A stretch of DNA of 64,000 bases from JANNVK01 sp031430435. Its GTDB lineage: Bacteria; Acidobacteriota; Blastocatellia; Pyrinomonadales; Pyrinomonadaceae. The stretch covers positions 1 to 64,000 of the forward strand of contig JANPBM010000004.1 in the NCBI GenBank assembly GCA_031430435.1, given 5' to 3'. A program made the position numbers and the translations under genes. The notes beneath the pieces were generated by a model. That model made no database searches and had not been told where the DNA came from. It was given only the letters and a program-made list of their open reading frames with translations. The stretch's first letter is position 1. Every line of letters begins with the position of its first letter. Shown here in pieces: positions 18,446 through 27,312 of this stretch.

Positions 18446-20872
18446 ATGAGTTGTTTTACAAAATTGTCGGGAATAACCGCAGAAAACAAATTGGATTCAA
18501 CCAAACACGTCAACTATGTTTCGGGAATGATTCTCGGCGTAGATGATTTTACTCAAGAATTTGCCTATCTTTCAGGCAGAGACCGTTGGTTAGCACGCGA
18601 TTTAATCGGCTACGGAACAGTTTCGGGACTTTCAGTCAATTTAAAACCGCCGATAACATCAAACCCCGAAGTTGTTGTTTCCGCAGGCGTTGCCATAAAC
18701 TCTTGCGGACAAATGATTTGTGTTTCAACGGCACAGTGTGCGGTCATCAATCAATGGCTTTCCGCTAATTCGACAAACGAAAAATTTACCGAAAAAATAC
18801 GGACTAAGTCTGTCGTCAGTCCGCCAACATCGCCGCCGATTTCAACCCACGAAGTTTCGCTTTACGTTACACTCTGTTACCGCGAATGTGCAACCGATAA
18901 CGCACCGATTCCCGGCGAACCTTGCCGAAGCGAAGACGAATTGCTTTCGCCTTCACGCATCAAAGACGATTTTTCACTTGAATTCAGGCTGGAACCGCCG
19001 AAACAACTTGAAGAAGACGCGGTTCGCAGTTTTGTCGGTTGGCTCAAACAAGTAACAATTACCGCCGACAGCGGCACTTCGACTCCGCTTGTCGATTTTC
19101 TGGAAGCAATCCGTGATGAATGGCTAAAAAAGGTAAGTCCGCCGGTTTCGCCCGCGATTTTGCAAATAAATCCGAATGATGTCGAGGAATATATGCGGGA
19201 AGCATTTCGTTTATGGACAACGGAAATCAGAGATTTCGTACGCGAACGGGCAAGTTGCTGTGCAAGCGATGAATGCGAAACCTGTATTTTACTTGCGGAA
19301 ATAATCGTTCCGTTAAACGAAGTTTCGCCGGGTTGGGTTGTCAGCGGTTCGGAAGATATTCAAATTGTCGAAGATAAACGTCCGTATTTACTGCATTTGC
19401 GAATGCTGCAAGAATGGCTCCTGTTCGGTGTAAATCGTGACCACGGCGAGCTTTACGGACTGGAAGACGACGACCACAAGCAATATCTGTTAATTGACGG
19501 AAGTCGGGCAATGACCGGAAATTTAGACGCGGGAACCCATCGTTTAACCAATGTTTCAGCCGCAATTAATAACGGTGAAGCAGTTATTTTTGAACAAGCA
19601 ATCAAAGTTGACGATACCGCCGGCGGTGATTTAAGTGAAACCTACCCGAATCCGCAAGTTGTCGGTTTACAGGGAAATCCAATCGCTAAAGTTGAAGAGC
19701 TTAAAGACGGCGATGTGCTGACTTGGGTTGAAACTGACAACCAATGGACACCTTTGCAACCTGCAAACAACGACCACGGAAATCTGGCAGGTTTGGCTGA
19801 CGATGATCATCCGCAATATCTTTTGATTGACGGAACTCGTGCGATGACAGGGAGTTTAGATGCCGGCGGAAACATTTTAACCAATATCAAAGCAGCCGAA
19901 AACAACGGAGAAGCCGTAATTTTTGAACAGGCAATTAAAGTTGACGATGCCGCCGGCGGTGATTTAAGCGATTTATATCCAAATCCGACCGTTGCCAAAA
20001 TTCAAACCGTTCCCGTTTCGCCGGTTCTGCCGAAAGAAGGAGAAACACTTGTTTTCCGCACCGACAAATGGATTCCTGAAACACCGGCAACAGGCGGGGG
20101 CGGAGTTACCGACCACGGAAACCTCACCGGTTTGGCTGATGATGACCACAAACAATATCTATTGGTAAATCCTGTCGGACGAACACTTTTGAACGACTTA
20201 AACGCGGGAACAAAACGCATTACCAATTTATCTGCCGCCATTGCTAACGGACAATCCGTAGTTTTTCAGCAAGCGGTTAAAAACGGTGATGCGGCTCAAG
20301 GCGATCTGAGCGGAACTTATCCTGCTCCATTGGTTGACGGATTGCAAGGCAGACCTGTTTCGGTCAACGCTCCTTTCACCGATGACGTATTGACTTGGAA
20401 CGGAAGCGAATGGACTCCAACCAAAATCCCGACACCGCCAAATTCGCAGGTTAAACCTACTTTGCTGTTACCTTTGGCAACTATTACCAAAATTGGCATC
20501 GGAGCTTATGAAATTTGGTTCAACATCGATGCACCGGAAAATCAAGCTGGTATTAAAACACTTGATAACGACAAGAATTTACAGATTTTTGATGAAACTA
20601 ACAGCCCGCTGACTTTTTTAAGCAGAATTGATTTTGACCTGCCGGTTCAATCTACCCGTAATGTTTTCTTGATCAGATTAAAACTTGGCAATAAACCTGA
20701 ACCTGATTTTATGAGATTTGTCTTCAATTTAGACACAATTTCGGTTGAACTCGGCACAGTAAGTCCAACTTTAATTGAGTACGCCAAGAAAAAGAATATT
20801 TCGTTCGCAGGAACATCCGTTGACATAAATGTAACAACTATCTTTGTTCGCGGATCGGGAAAACAAGGTTAA
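18446..20872 (+). CDS. Tail-fibre-like protein with three DDDHxQYLL repeats
   Basis: The 808-residue protein has a good ribosome binding site (AGGGAGAA at 18432-18439). Residues about 15-95 form an adapter domain (YVSGMILGVDDFTQEFAYLSGRDRWLARDLIGYGTVSGLSV, then VAINSCGQMICV) that is also present in the next gene. Residues 332, 443 and 556 begin three repeats of the phage tail-fibre type (DHGNLAGLADDDHPQYLLID, followed by an RAMTGxLDAG motif and GGDLSxxYPNP). A predicted Cys-rich stretch (RASCCASDECETC) lies near residue 275. The C-terminal ~130 residues look like a beta-rich head. I infer a receptor-binding or baseplate-attached fibre, equivalent in role to Pvc13. The ligand is not predictable. 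Confidence 0.85.
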   Translation: MSCFTKLSGITAENKLDSTKHVNYVSGMILGVDDFTQEFAYLSGRDRWLARDLIGYGTVSGLSVNLKPPITSNPEVVVSAGVAINSCGQMICVSTAQCAVINQWLSANSTNEKFTEKIRTKSVVSPPTSPPISTHEVSLYVTLCYRECATDNAPIPGEPCRSEDELLSPSRIKDDFSLEFRLEPPKQLEEDAVRSFVGWLKQVTITADSGTSTPLVDFLEAIRDEWLKKVSPPVSPAILQINPNDVEEYMREAFRLWTTEIRDFVRERASCCASDECETCILLAEIIVPLNEVSPGWVVSGSEDIQIVEDKRPYLLHLRMLQEWLLFGVNRDHGELYGLEDDDHKQYLLIDGSRAMTGNLDAGTHRLTNVSAAINNGEAVIFEQAIKVDDTAGGDLSETYPNPQVVGLQGNPIAKVEELKDGDVLTWVETDNQWTPLQPANNDHGNLAGLADDDHPQYLLIDGTRAMTGSLDAGGNILTNIKAAENNGEAVIFEQAIKVDDAAGGDLSDLYPNPTVAKIQTVPVSPVLPKEGETLVFRTDKWIPETPATGGGGVTDHGNLTGLADDDHKQYLLVNPVGRTLLNDLNAGTKRITNLSAAIANGQSVVFQQAVKNGDAAQGDLSGTYPAPLVDGLQGRPVSVNAPFTDDVLTWNGSEWTPTKIPTPPNSQVKPTLLLPLATITKIGIGAYEIWFNIDAPENQAGIKTLDNDKNLQIFDETNSPLTFLSRIDFDLPVQSTRNVFLIRLKLGNKPEPDFMRFVFNLDTISVELGTVSPTLIEYAKKKNISFAGTSVDINVTTIFVRGSGKQG
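19439..20350 (+). repeat. Three in-frame fibre repeats of about 111-113 codons
   Basis: Three coding repeats start at 19439, 19772 and 20111, 111 and 113 codons apart. Each begins with DHG, contains a DDDHxQYLL core and an L-N/D-AG motif, and ends with a GDLSxxYPxPxV segment. The copies differ at many codons, so this is an old protein-level repeat and not a recent DNA duplication. Such repeats form the shaft of trimeric phage tail fibres. Confidence 0.85.
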
Positions 20873-20886
20873 AGGAGTAAAAAACT

Positions 20887-22155
20887 ATGAGCGGTGAACT
20901 TAAACTTCAGCAACCGATTGCTAACGACGGTTTGCAATCAACCAATTTTTTCAACGGCAGACTTGTAACAGGTGCGGATATGACACGCGAGCAAGTTGCC
21001 CGACGCGAAGCCGACCGAAGAATCGGGCTTGCCGTTGGCGCCGGAATTGCCGAAGGTTTAGAAGTTGAAATTCAATCTTCGACAAGTGCAAATCCGGTTG
21101 TCCGAATAAAAGCAGGTTTAGCCGTAAACCGTTGCGGGCAAACGTTGCATTTATCGCAAAATACAAGTGTTGACTTACTGCGCAGATTCGGCACACTCGA
21201 ACAACCTTCGACTGTTTTTCGGGTTTGTCAGCCGCCAACCGGCGGAACTTACACCGCAGGTTTCGGTTTGTATTTGCTCGTTATGTCTCCGGCAGAAATA
21301 TCAATCGGCAGAGCGCCAACCAGCGGATTGAATAATGCTTTTTCAACCTGCAATACAGATGTAATTGTTGAAACTGTTCAGTTTAGGCTGCTCGGCGTTG
21401 ATTCGTTTTTAACCGGCGAAACGTTGCCTGATCAAGATAAATTGCAAAACTTCGTTGCCTACAAATGCTTCGGCAATTCGCAAAAGGCAGATTTTTTCAA
21501 AAACCCGTGGGGATTTTCAACCGATGAGTACGGTTTAATCAATAAAATGCGGAAACAGGTTTTGGCAGCCGGCGATGTTCCGTTGGCAATTATAAACTGG
21601 ACAAATTCGGGGTTAAATTTCGTTGATAACTGGTCGGTTCGACGGCGTATTTCGTTGAAAAACTGTTCAAATAACCGGACACAATTTATCGGCGACCGCC
21701 GTTTGAGCGATTCGGAAGCGATGTTAAATCAGTTTGATGAACAGATAAGTCGTCTGGTTTCAACGTCGAACAATCCGAAAACTATCAAAGCCGACGATTA
21801 TTTCAGATATTTGCCCGCCGCCGGAATAATTCCGCTGGCTGTTCCGACCTCAACTGTCAAAGGTTTTGATAAAAATATTTTTTTCGGTTCAAGAATTTCG
21901 CCGAATGTCATTCAAACCGACGGCGACCGCTTGCAAAGCCTGTTGCATGAATCATTTTTGCACGAGCCGATTGATTTGAATTCGCCCGAAAAAATCCGGC
22001 TTTATGAAATCAGAGAAAATATTCAAGCCGTGACGGCAGGCGAAAATATCGCCAAAACGTTGGTTTTTGCACGCTACAGTCTGCCGTATTTCGGCGTGGC
22101 GCGATTTAATGAGGCAGAGTTTGACGAAGATACTTTTGCATCGGCAGTTATCTAA
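20887..22155 (+). CDS. Second fibre-like CIS protein sharing the adapter domain
   Basis: The 422-residue protein starts behind AAAGGAG (20872-20878). Its first ~95 residues (FFNGRLVTGADMTREQVARREADRRIGLAVGAGIAEGLEVEIQ, then VRIKAGLAVNRCGQTLHL) line up with the N-terminal adapter of the preceding fibre: a G-x-LVT/ILG-D segment, an Arg/Asp-rich helix, a G-x-G-x-x-x-GL-x-V strand and an A-x-N-x-CGQ motif. The rest has no fibre repeat and includes PAAGIIPLAVP near residue 315, similar to a segment in the next gene. No enzymatic motif is visible. I infer a baseplate-bound appendage that uses the same docking site as the fibre. Confidence 0.6.
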   Translation: MSGELKLQQPIANDGLQSTNFFNGRLVTGADMTREQVARREADRRIGLAVGAGIAEGLEVEIQSSTSANPVVRIKAGLAVNRCGQTLHLSQNTSVDLLRRFGTLEQPSTVFRVCQPPTGGTYTAGFGLYLLVMSPAEISIGRAPTSGLNNAFSTCNTDVIVETVQFRLLGVDSFLTGETLPDQDKLQNFVAYKCFGNSQKADFFKNPWGFSTDEYGLINKMRKQVLAAGDVPLAIINWTNSGLNFVDNWSVRRRISLKNCSNNRTQFIGDRRLSDSEAMLNQFDEQISRLVSTSNNPKTIKADDYFRYLPAAGIIPLAVPTSTVKGFDKNIFFGSRISPNVIQTDGDRLQSLLHESFLHEPIDLNSPEKIRLYEIRENIQAVTAGENIAKTLVFARYSLPYFGVARFNEAEFDEDTFASAVI

Positions 22156-22170
22156 AAAGGAGTTGAAATT

Positions 22171-23148
22171 ATGGCAAGAACAAAAGGTTTCCCGATACTT
22201 GCGGGAAATAAATTTGACGAGATAAAAAAGGCAATCGATAAATTTCCGGTGGTGGCAAGCGCGGTCGGAAAAAACAGCACTCTGCTGTTGGCTGTTTCGG
22301 CGGCAATTGAAAAAGTCGCCAAAATTGAAACACTTGATCGCGGAGTTTTCAACCAAATTATCGCCGCCAATTTTCAATTGACGTTAGCGGCTCAAAACAA
22401 AGATTTTAAGAGTCAGTTTTTGCAGCTTTTGCAGCTTTTTGCGGGCGATAAAATCGGCGGAATCAAACTTCCGCCTGAAGAACCTGATGCAAACGGCGGC
22501 GGTTCGCCTCCAAACGGTTCGGGGGAAATACCCGTTAAATCTCCTCCGCAGAGCGATTTACGACTGCTTGCTTTGCTTGGTTTGATTCCGATTGCCGTTC
22601 CGGGCGAAATAATCAAGGACGAATATCACAATTCTTTGCGAAATGCAGTCTTGGCAATCGCCACCGGATTAGGTGCGGGAAAAGGCGAAGAGACAATTAC
22701 TTTCGCACCGCTTTTTCAACCGCTCGAACAATTTGAAGGCGGGCATTTTGATTGGATTCTGAGTTTCAACAAAGCTCTTTGCCCAAGTTTGACAAGTAAC
22801 GCGGGAAACAAAGTTACCGGTGCATTTACCGTTCAATTACCGCAAGATGCTTCAATTTTAAGTATGACGGTGAGAGGAGATCGGATAGGCGATAACGAAA
22901 ATCCGACAACATTTAATGTGTCGCTTTTTCAAACGGAAATTGATAATTCGGACGGAACTTTGGAAGAACTGATTACCGTTGATTTGAAAACCGAATTCGG
23001 CATCAAAAAAACCGTCAAAATATCTTCGACCGAGATAGTTTTGGTTGATAACGAAAAATATAACTATTTTATCAAAGCCGAGTGGGTTGATGCCGGATTA
23101 TCAGACAGATTTGAAATCAATTTGATTCAGATTTTGATTGAAAATTAG
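22171..23148 (+). CDS. Third appendage-like CIS protein of unknown function
   Basis: The 325-residue protein starts behind AAAGGAG (22155-22161). The N-terminal ~95 residues are helical (FDEIKKAIDKFPVVASAVGK, LLLAVSAAIEKVAKIE). A Gly/Pro/Ser-rich linker follows (EPDANGGGSPPNGSGEIPVKSPP). The next segment GLIPIAVPGEIIKDEYHN and the helix after it resemble the IPLAVP region of the preceding protein and the short helices that start many phage fibre tips. The last ~140 residues are beta-rich. There is no signal peptide. It probably belongs to the particle surface or baseplate periphery, but I cannot assign a family. Confidence 0.45.
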   Translation: MARTKGFPILAGNKFDEIKKAIDKFPVVASAVGKNSTLLLAVSAAIEKVAKIETLDRGVFNQIIAANFQLTLAAQNKDFKSQFLQLLQLFAGDKIGGIKLPPEEPDANGGGSPPNGSGEIPVKSPPQSDLRLLALLGLIPIAVPGEIIKDEYHNSLRNAVLAIATGLGAGKGEETITFAPLFQPLEQFEGGHFDWILSFNKALCPSLTSNAGNKVTGAFTVQLPQDASILSMTVRGDRIGDNENPTTFNVSLFQTEIDNSDGTLEELITVDLKTEFGIKKTVKISSTEIVLVDNEKYNYFIKAEWVDAGLSDRFEINLIQILIEN

Positions 23149-23150
23149 CG

Positions 23151-25172
23151 ATGCAAATTCCGTTTGAAAATAAAACTTTAATTTCAAAATTGCGGGTTAA
23201 AGGATTCGGCGTAGATTCTTTGGCGGCACGGCTGAATTTTGAAAAAATGTTCTCTGAAAACGATTTTTTGCCGAAAGGTTTGCCTGCCAAAGCAATTATC
23301 TGTATTAAACATTTACGCGACCCGAAACCGCAAACTCTTCAATTACAAGGTTTTAACTTAGGTACCGGTTCTCGTATTTGGCGAAATTCGGTTTCCGCCG
23401 AAATCGAACGACTTTATCGGCGTGCCGTTCGTCCGATCCGCGAAACCGTTTCAAACAACACAGAATGTATTGTTTTTGCCGATGATGCAGAGTTGCTCGC
23501 CTGTTTGGCGAAGGATTGGATTCGCGGAAATCTACTCGGATGTTGGTGGTGGAAAAGTCTTTTTCCTAATTTATCCCTGCCCGAAAACCTTGTCGGTATT
23601 TGGCTCGAAAAAGCCGAATCCGTTCCGTTTGCGTTGCAGCTGGCGGCAAAACAAAATTGTGCCGCAGATTTTGTCCGCAGACTTAAACCGTTGGAAATCA
23701 AAGCGGTTTTGCAAAAAATTATTAATGTTTACGGCTTAATTTATGTCCGAAATAATTTGCAAACTTCTCGTTTTACCGAACAAAAATTGCCGGTTTCAGA
23801 CACCGGAAAACTATCCGAAACTCAAAGTAGTTCAGTTAAAAACTTTGAAAAAAACAAAACTTTCGATAAAGTTCCCGAATGGCTGAAAATCGTTCCCGAA
23901 ACAATAAATCAAACCTTGAATTTCGACCAAAAATGTCTGCTCGGAATAAGTTTGATGATCGTTCGTTCGCCGCGAATTGTGCGTACCCGCGAGTTTGCAA
24001 CGCAGATTAAAGTTTGGCAAAACAAGCCGAAAACACAAATTCAAACAACGTCAAAAGTTTTCCGTAAGACCCGCATAATACTTCCGCCGACAAATCCGAA
24101 AAAAACCGCCGAAAACTCTGCGGCTTCGGAAACTGCACACAACATAACCGGAAACCTTTACGAAAAAAGTGTTGAATTTACAGATTTGCCGCTTAAAAAC
24201 TCCGACTCCAAAGTTGGAAATATTGAAAAATTACGCACCCGAGAAACAGCAAAAACTATTTCGCCGGCTAACCCGAAAACTGCCGAATTAACGCGAACTT
24301 TAAAGACCTCGGATAAGTCGGCAAGACCGAAAACCGGCTTTAACGACGATAAAGTTTCCGTCAAAGTTAAAAAAGCGGAGCGAAAAACGGCAAATAAAAA
24401 CCCGGCAAAAACCGAATTTGAAACTGATTTTGTTGAGGAAAACGAGTTTGAATTTTCAATCGTCACGCTTTACGGCGGAATTTTCTTTTTGTTGAATGTT
24501 GCTCTGCATCTGCATCTTTACCGCGATTTTACCGAATCCGGCGAAACCGAAATCGAGTTAAATATCTGGGATTTTGCCGCCCTTGCTGCCGAACATTTTT
24601 TGGGCAAAAAGGTTAAAAACGATGCGATTTGGCAACTTTTACAAAAACTTTCGGGACGCGAACCCGATCAAAAAATAAGTTCGGTAATGTTCAAAAAAGA
24701 TTGGCGGATTCCCGCCGGTTGGCTGAAAACTTTTCAAACAAACAAGCCTTTTGTGTGGACAACCGGTCGCAAAAACTTGCCGGTTTATCATCCGGCGGGT
24801 TTTTGCATTATTGATTGTTTGAAAAAACCGGATCTTGAAACTCAGCTTAAAGATGAATTGAAGGTTTACGGGATTAATTTTTCGGACGTTGTAAAAAGTG
24901 ATTCCGCCAAATTGCAAAAGTCCGCAACTTGGTTCAAACATTTATTTGAATTTATGCAAGTCCGGTTGATTCAAGCGCTTAACCTTGAAAAACAATCGCA
25001 AATCAACGAAATTTTATTTAAACGAACGGCTCAAATTACAGTTTCGGCAACGCATTTGGACGTATATTTCAGACTTGCGGATTTGCCGATTGAAGTCAGA
25101 ATGTCAGGCGTTGACCGCAATCCGGGTTGGATTCCGGCGGCAGGAAAGTTCGTAAATTTTCACTTTGTTTAA
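23151..25172 (+). CDS. Unassigned 673-residue CIS protein next to the ATPase
   Basis: The gene begins 2 bp after the preceding stop and its own stop region abuts the ATPase start. The N-terminal ~230 residues look folded and alpha-helical (AEIERLYRRAVRPIRETVSN, AKDWIRGNLLGCWWWKSLFP). Residues about 300-430 are Lys/Thr/Pro-rich and low in complexity, probably disordered. A second helical part around 440-560 includes VTLYGGIFFLLNVALHLHLY. The end (VRMSGVDRNPGWIPAAGKFVNFHF) looks like a conserved closing motif that I associate with proteins encoded beside CIS ATPases. No canonical Pvc14-type tape measure gene was seen elsewhere in the operon, so this protein is a candidate for that job, but this is inference from position only. 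Confidence 0.5.
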   Translation: MQIPFENKTLISKLRVKGFGVDSLAARLNFEKMFSENDFLPKGLPAKAIICIKHLRDPKPQTLQLQGFNLGTGSRIWRNSVSAEIERLYRRAVRPIRETVSNNTECIVFADDAELLACLAKDWIRGNLLGCWWWKSLFPNLSLPENLVGIWLEKAESVPFALQLAAKQNCAADFVRRLKPLEIKAVLQKIINVYGLIYVRNNLQTSRFTEQKLPVSDTGKLSETQSSSVKNFEKNKTFDKVPEWLKIVPETINQTLNFDQKCLLGISLMIVRSPRIVRTREFATQIKVWQNKPKTQIQTTSKVFRKTRIILPPTNPKKTAENSAASETAHNITGNLYEKSVEFTDLPLKNSDSKVGNIEKLRTRETAKTISPANPKTAELTRTLKTSDKSARPKTGFNDDKVSVKVKKAERKTANKNPAKTEFETDFVEENEFEFSIVTLYGGIFFLLNVALHLHLYRDFTESGETEIELNIWDFAALAAEHFLGKKVKNDAIWQLLQKLSGREPDQKISSVMFKKDWRIPAGWLKTFQTNKPFVWTTGRKNLPVYHPAGFCIIDCLKKPDLETQLKDELKVYGINFSDVVKSDSAKLQKSATWFKHLFEFMQVRLIQALNLEKQSQINEILFKRTAQITVSATHLDVYFRLADLPIEVRMSGVDRNPGWIPAAGKFVNFHFV

Positions 25173-25176
25173 AAAT

Positions 25177-27306
25177 ATGTTCAACCGCGAAAAGCAAAAT
25201 TTCGGTGCAAATTCCGCTGTGACGGCGGCAGTTTCAGCTTCGGAAATAAACCCGTTCGCAGACGTGCCGCAAACCGCACGCGGACAATTCGACTTGTATT
25301 TTTTGGCGGCGGTCGCCCAAATAATCAGGCGTTTGTCGCTGAATTACGGAACTCGTGAAGCCTTGTTCGACGAATTTCCGTTTCTGCAAAATTACGATGA
25401 CGGGTTAGCAGGACGCGAACCTGATGATTTATCCGATGAAAAAGCCGTTGATTGGTGGGAAAACGCTTTGTATTTTTGGCAAACCGATAACGCTAAACTG
25501 TTGCCGATAAGTATTTTACTGAAAACGTTCGATTTTTCGCAGGCGACCGTGATGCTTTTATTGACTATCGGTTTAATTGAAGAAGACGCACGATTCGGCA
25601 GAGTTTTTGAAATGTGGAATGAAATTTCCGACCACAAAAGGCTTTCATTCGGCACAGTAAATCTTTGGAAGACGGACGAAAAAAACGAACAAAATTCTCT
25701 GCAAATTCTGCACAAATTCGGCTTTATCAGGTTCGGCAACACCGAAAATCCGCGGTCGGAATGGACGCTGCAGCCGAATATTATTCTGTGGGATGCGTTG
25801 CGTGGCGAAACTGCGTTCGACTTTGAAAAGACTGCCAAACTTATCACTTTAAACGATTTACCTTCGCTTGATAAACTGAGGCTGTCCAACGGTTTACGGA
25901 CTCAAATCGGCGGACTTTCAATGTTATTTGAAAGCGGCAGCATTAACTCGGTAATCATTCGCGGAGCAAGTCGGAACAACCGCAAAACTATCTTGTCGGC
26001 GTTGGCGAAACAGCTCGGCTTACAGGTTTTAGAAGTTAAAAACACCGGAATCAAAGACGACGACGATTGGAAAGTTATTAATTCGCTGGCAGTTCTGCAA
26101 AACGCCATGCCGATTTACCGGCTGGATGTTTTGCCGGGCGAAAAAATTGAAGTTCCGGCATGTAATCCGCTCGTCAAAGCATTCGGTTTTACGCTTGGAA
26201 AACAAGGCGGCTTGAGCGGCGAAGGAATTGAAAAAGCTGTCTCTATCACGGTCAATCTGCCCGATGAAAGCGAGCGTTTGGAGCATTGGAATGATTGCTT
26301 TACAGATGCGGAAACCGATAGTTTGAAGGAAATCGGCGAACGTTTCAGGCTTTCAAGCGGAAATATCCGGCGGGCGGCAAAACTGGCAATTGTTTATTCA
26401 AAACTCGAAAACCGCGAAAAAATCAAGCTCGCCGATGTTCGTCAAGCGTCCCGTTCGCTGAATCGGCAAGCACTCGATTCATTGGCAACTTTTCTTGAAC
26501 CGCTCGAGGCGGATTGGTCTTATTTGGCAACCGGCGAAGAAACCGCAAGTGATCTGCGTCAGCTCGAAAAACGCTGTTTGATGCGTGAACATCTGCAAAA
26601 AAACGTCGGCAAAAGTTTTCGCGGACAACTGCAAGTCGGCATTCGTTCGCTTTTTAACGGTGCCAGCGGAACAGGAAAAACCTACGCCGCCCGAATTCTT
26701 GCCGCCATTCTGCAAAAAGATCTGTATCGGCTCGATTTATCAACCGTGGTCAATAAATACATCGGCGAAACTGAGAAAAATCTGTCCAAAATCTTCGCCA
26801 GAGTTGAAGAATTAGACGTTATTTTATTGCTTGATGAAGGTGATGCGTTGCTGACTCAACGAACTTCGGTGAGCAGTTCCAACGACCGCTATGCCAATCT
26901 GGAAACAAATTATTTATTGCAAAGACTGGAATCTTTTGAAGGGATTTTAATTGTTACAACTAATGCAAACGAACGGATAGATACGGCTTTTCAGCGACGA
27001 ATGGATGCCGTCGTCGAATTTTCGATGCCCGAAGCCGCCCAACGCGGGCAAATATGGAATTTGCATCTGCCGTTTACCCACGCAATTTCGCAATTTTTTT
27101 TACAGGAAATTGTGCAGCGGTGCGAATTGACCGGCGGACAGATCCGCAATATTTCTTTGCACGCCGCATCGCTCGCTCTCGGAGAAAATCAAACTTTGTC
27201 AAACGAACATCTTGAATCGGCGGTAAGACGCGAATACCGAAAAATCGGGACGGTTTGTCCGTTACGAAATGTTTCCGAAAAAGATTCGAATGATGACAGA
27301 TGGTAA
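25177..27306 (+). CDS. AAA+ ATPase of the CIS locus (Pvc15-like)
   Basis: I start the protein at ATG 25177 (709 residues); an in-frame TTG at 25165 would overlap the previous gene. The C-terminal half is a classical AAA+ module: Walker A GASGTGKT at residues 495-502, an IGETEKNLSKIF segment, Walker B VILLLDEGDAL at 548-558, sensor 1 ILIVTTNANERID and an arginine-finger-like FQRRMD. The N-terminal half contains a second, degenerate AAA-like region without a Walker A motif (NSVIIRGASRNNRKTILSAL near 250). Pvc15-type ATPases are needed for particle assembly or cargo loading but are not part of the mature particle. This one lies directly upstream of the cargo gene, which fits a loading or unfolding role. 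Confidence 0.92.
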   Translation: MFNREKQNFGANSAVTAAVSASEINPFADVPQTARGQFDLYFLAAVAQIIRRLSLNYGTREALFDEFPFLQNYDDGLAGREPDDLSDEKAVDWWENALYFWQTDNAKLLPISILLKTFDFSQATVMLLLTIGLIEEDARFGRVFEMWNEISDHKRLSFGTVNLWKTDEKNEQNSLQILHKFGFIRFGNTENPRSEWTLQPNIILWDALRGETAFDFEKTAKLITLNDLPSLDKLRLSNGLRTQIGGLSMLFESGSINSVIIRGASRNNRKTILSALAKQLGLQVLEVKNTGIKDDDDWKVINSLAVLQNAMPIYRLDVLPGEKIEVPACNPLVKAFGFTLGKQGGLSGEGIEKAVSITVNLPDESERLEHWNDCFTDAETDSLKEIGERFRLSSGNIRRAAKLAIVYSKLENREKIKLADVRQASRSLNRQALDSLATFLEPLEADWSYLATGEETASDLRQLEKRCLMREHLQKNVGKSFRGQLQVGIRSLFNGASGTGKTYAARILAAILQKDLYRLDLSTVVNKYIGETEKNLSKIFARVEELDVILLLDEGDALLTQRTSVSSSNDRYANLETNYLLQRLESFEGILIVTTNANERIDTAFQRRMDAVVEFSMPEAAQRGQIWNLHLPFTHAISQFFLQEIVQRCELTGGQIRNISLHAASLALGENQTLSNEHLESAVRREYRKIGTVCPLRNVSEKDSNDDRW

Positions 27307-27312
27307 AACAAA

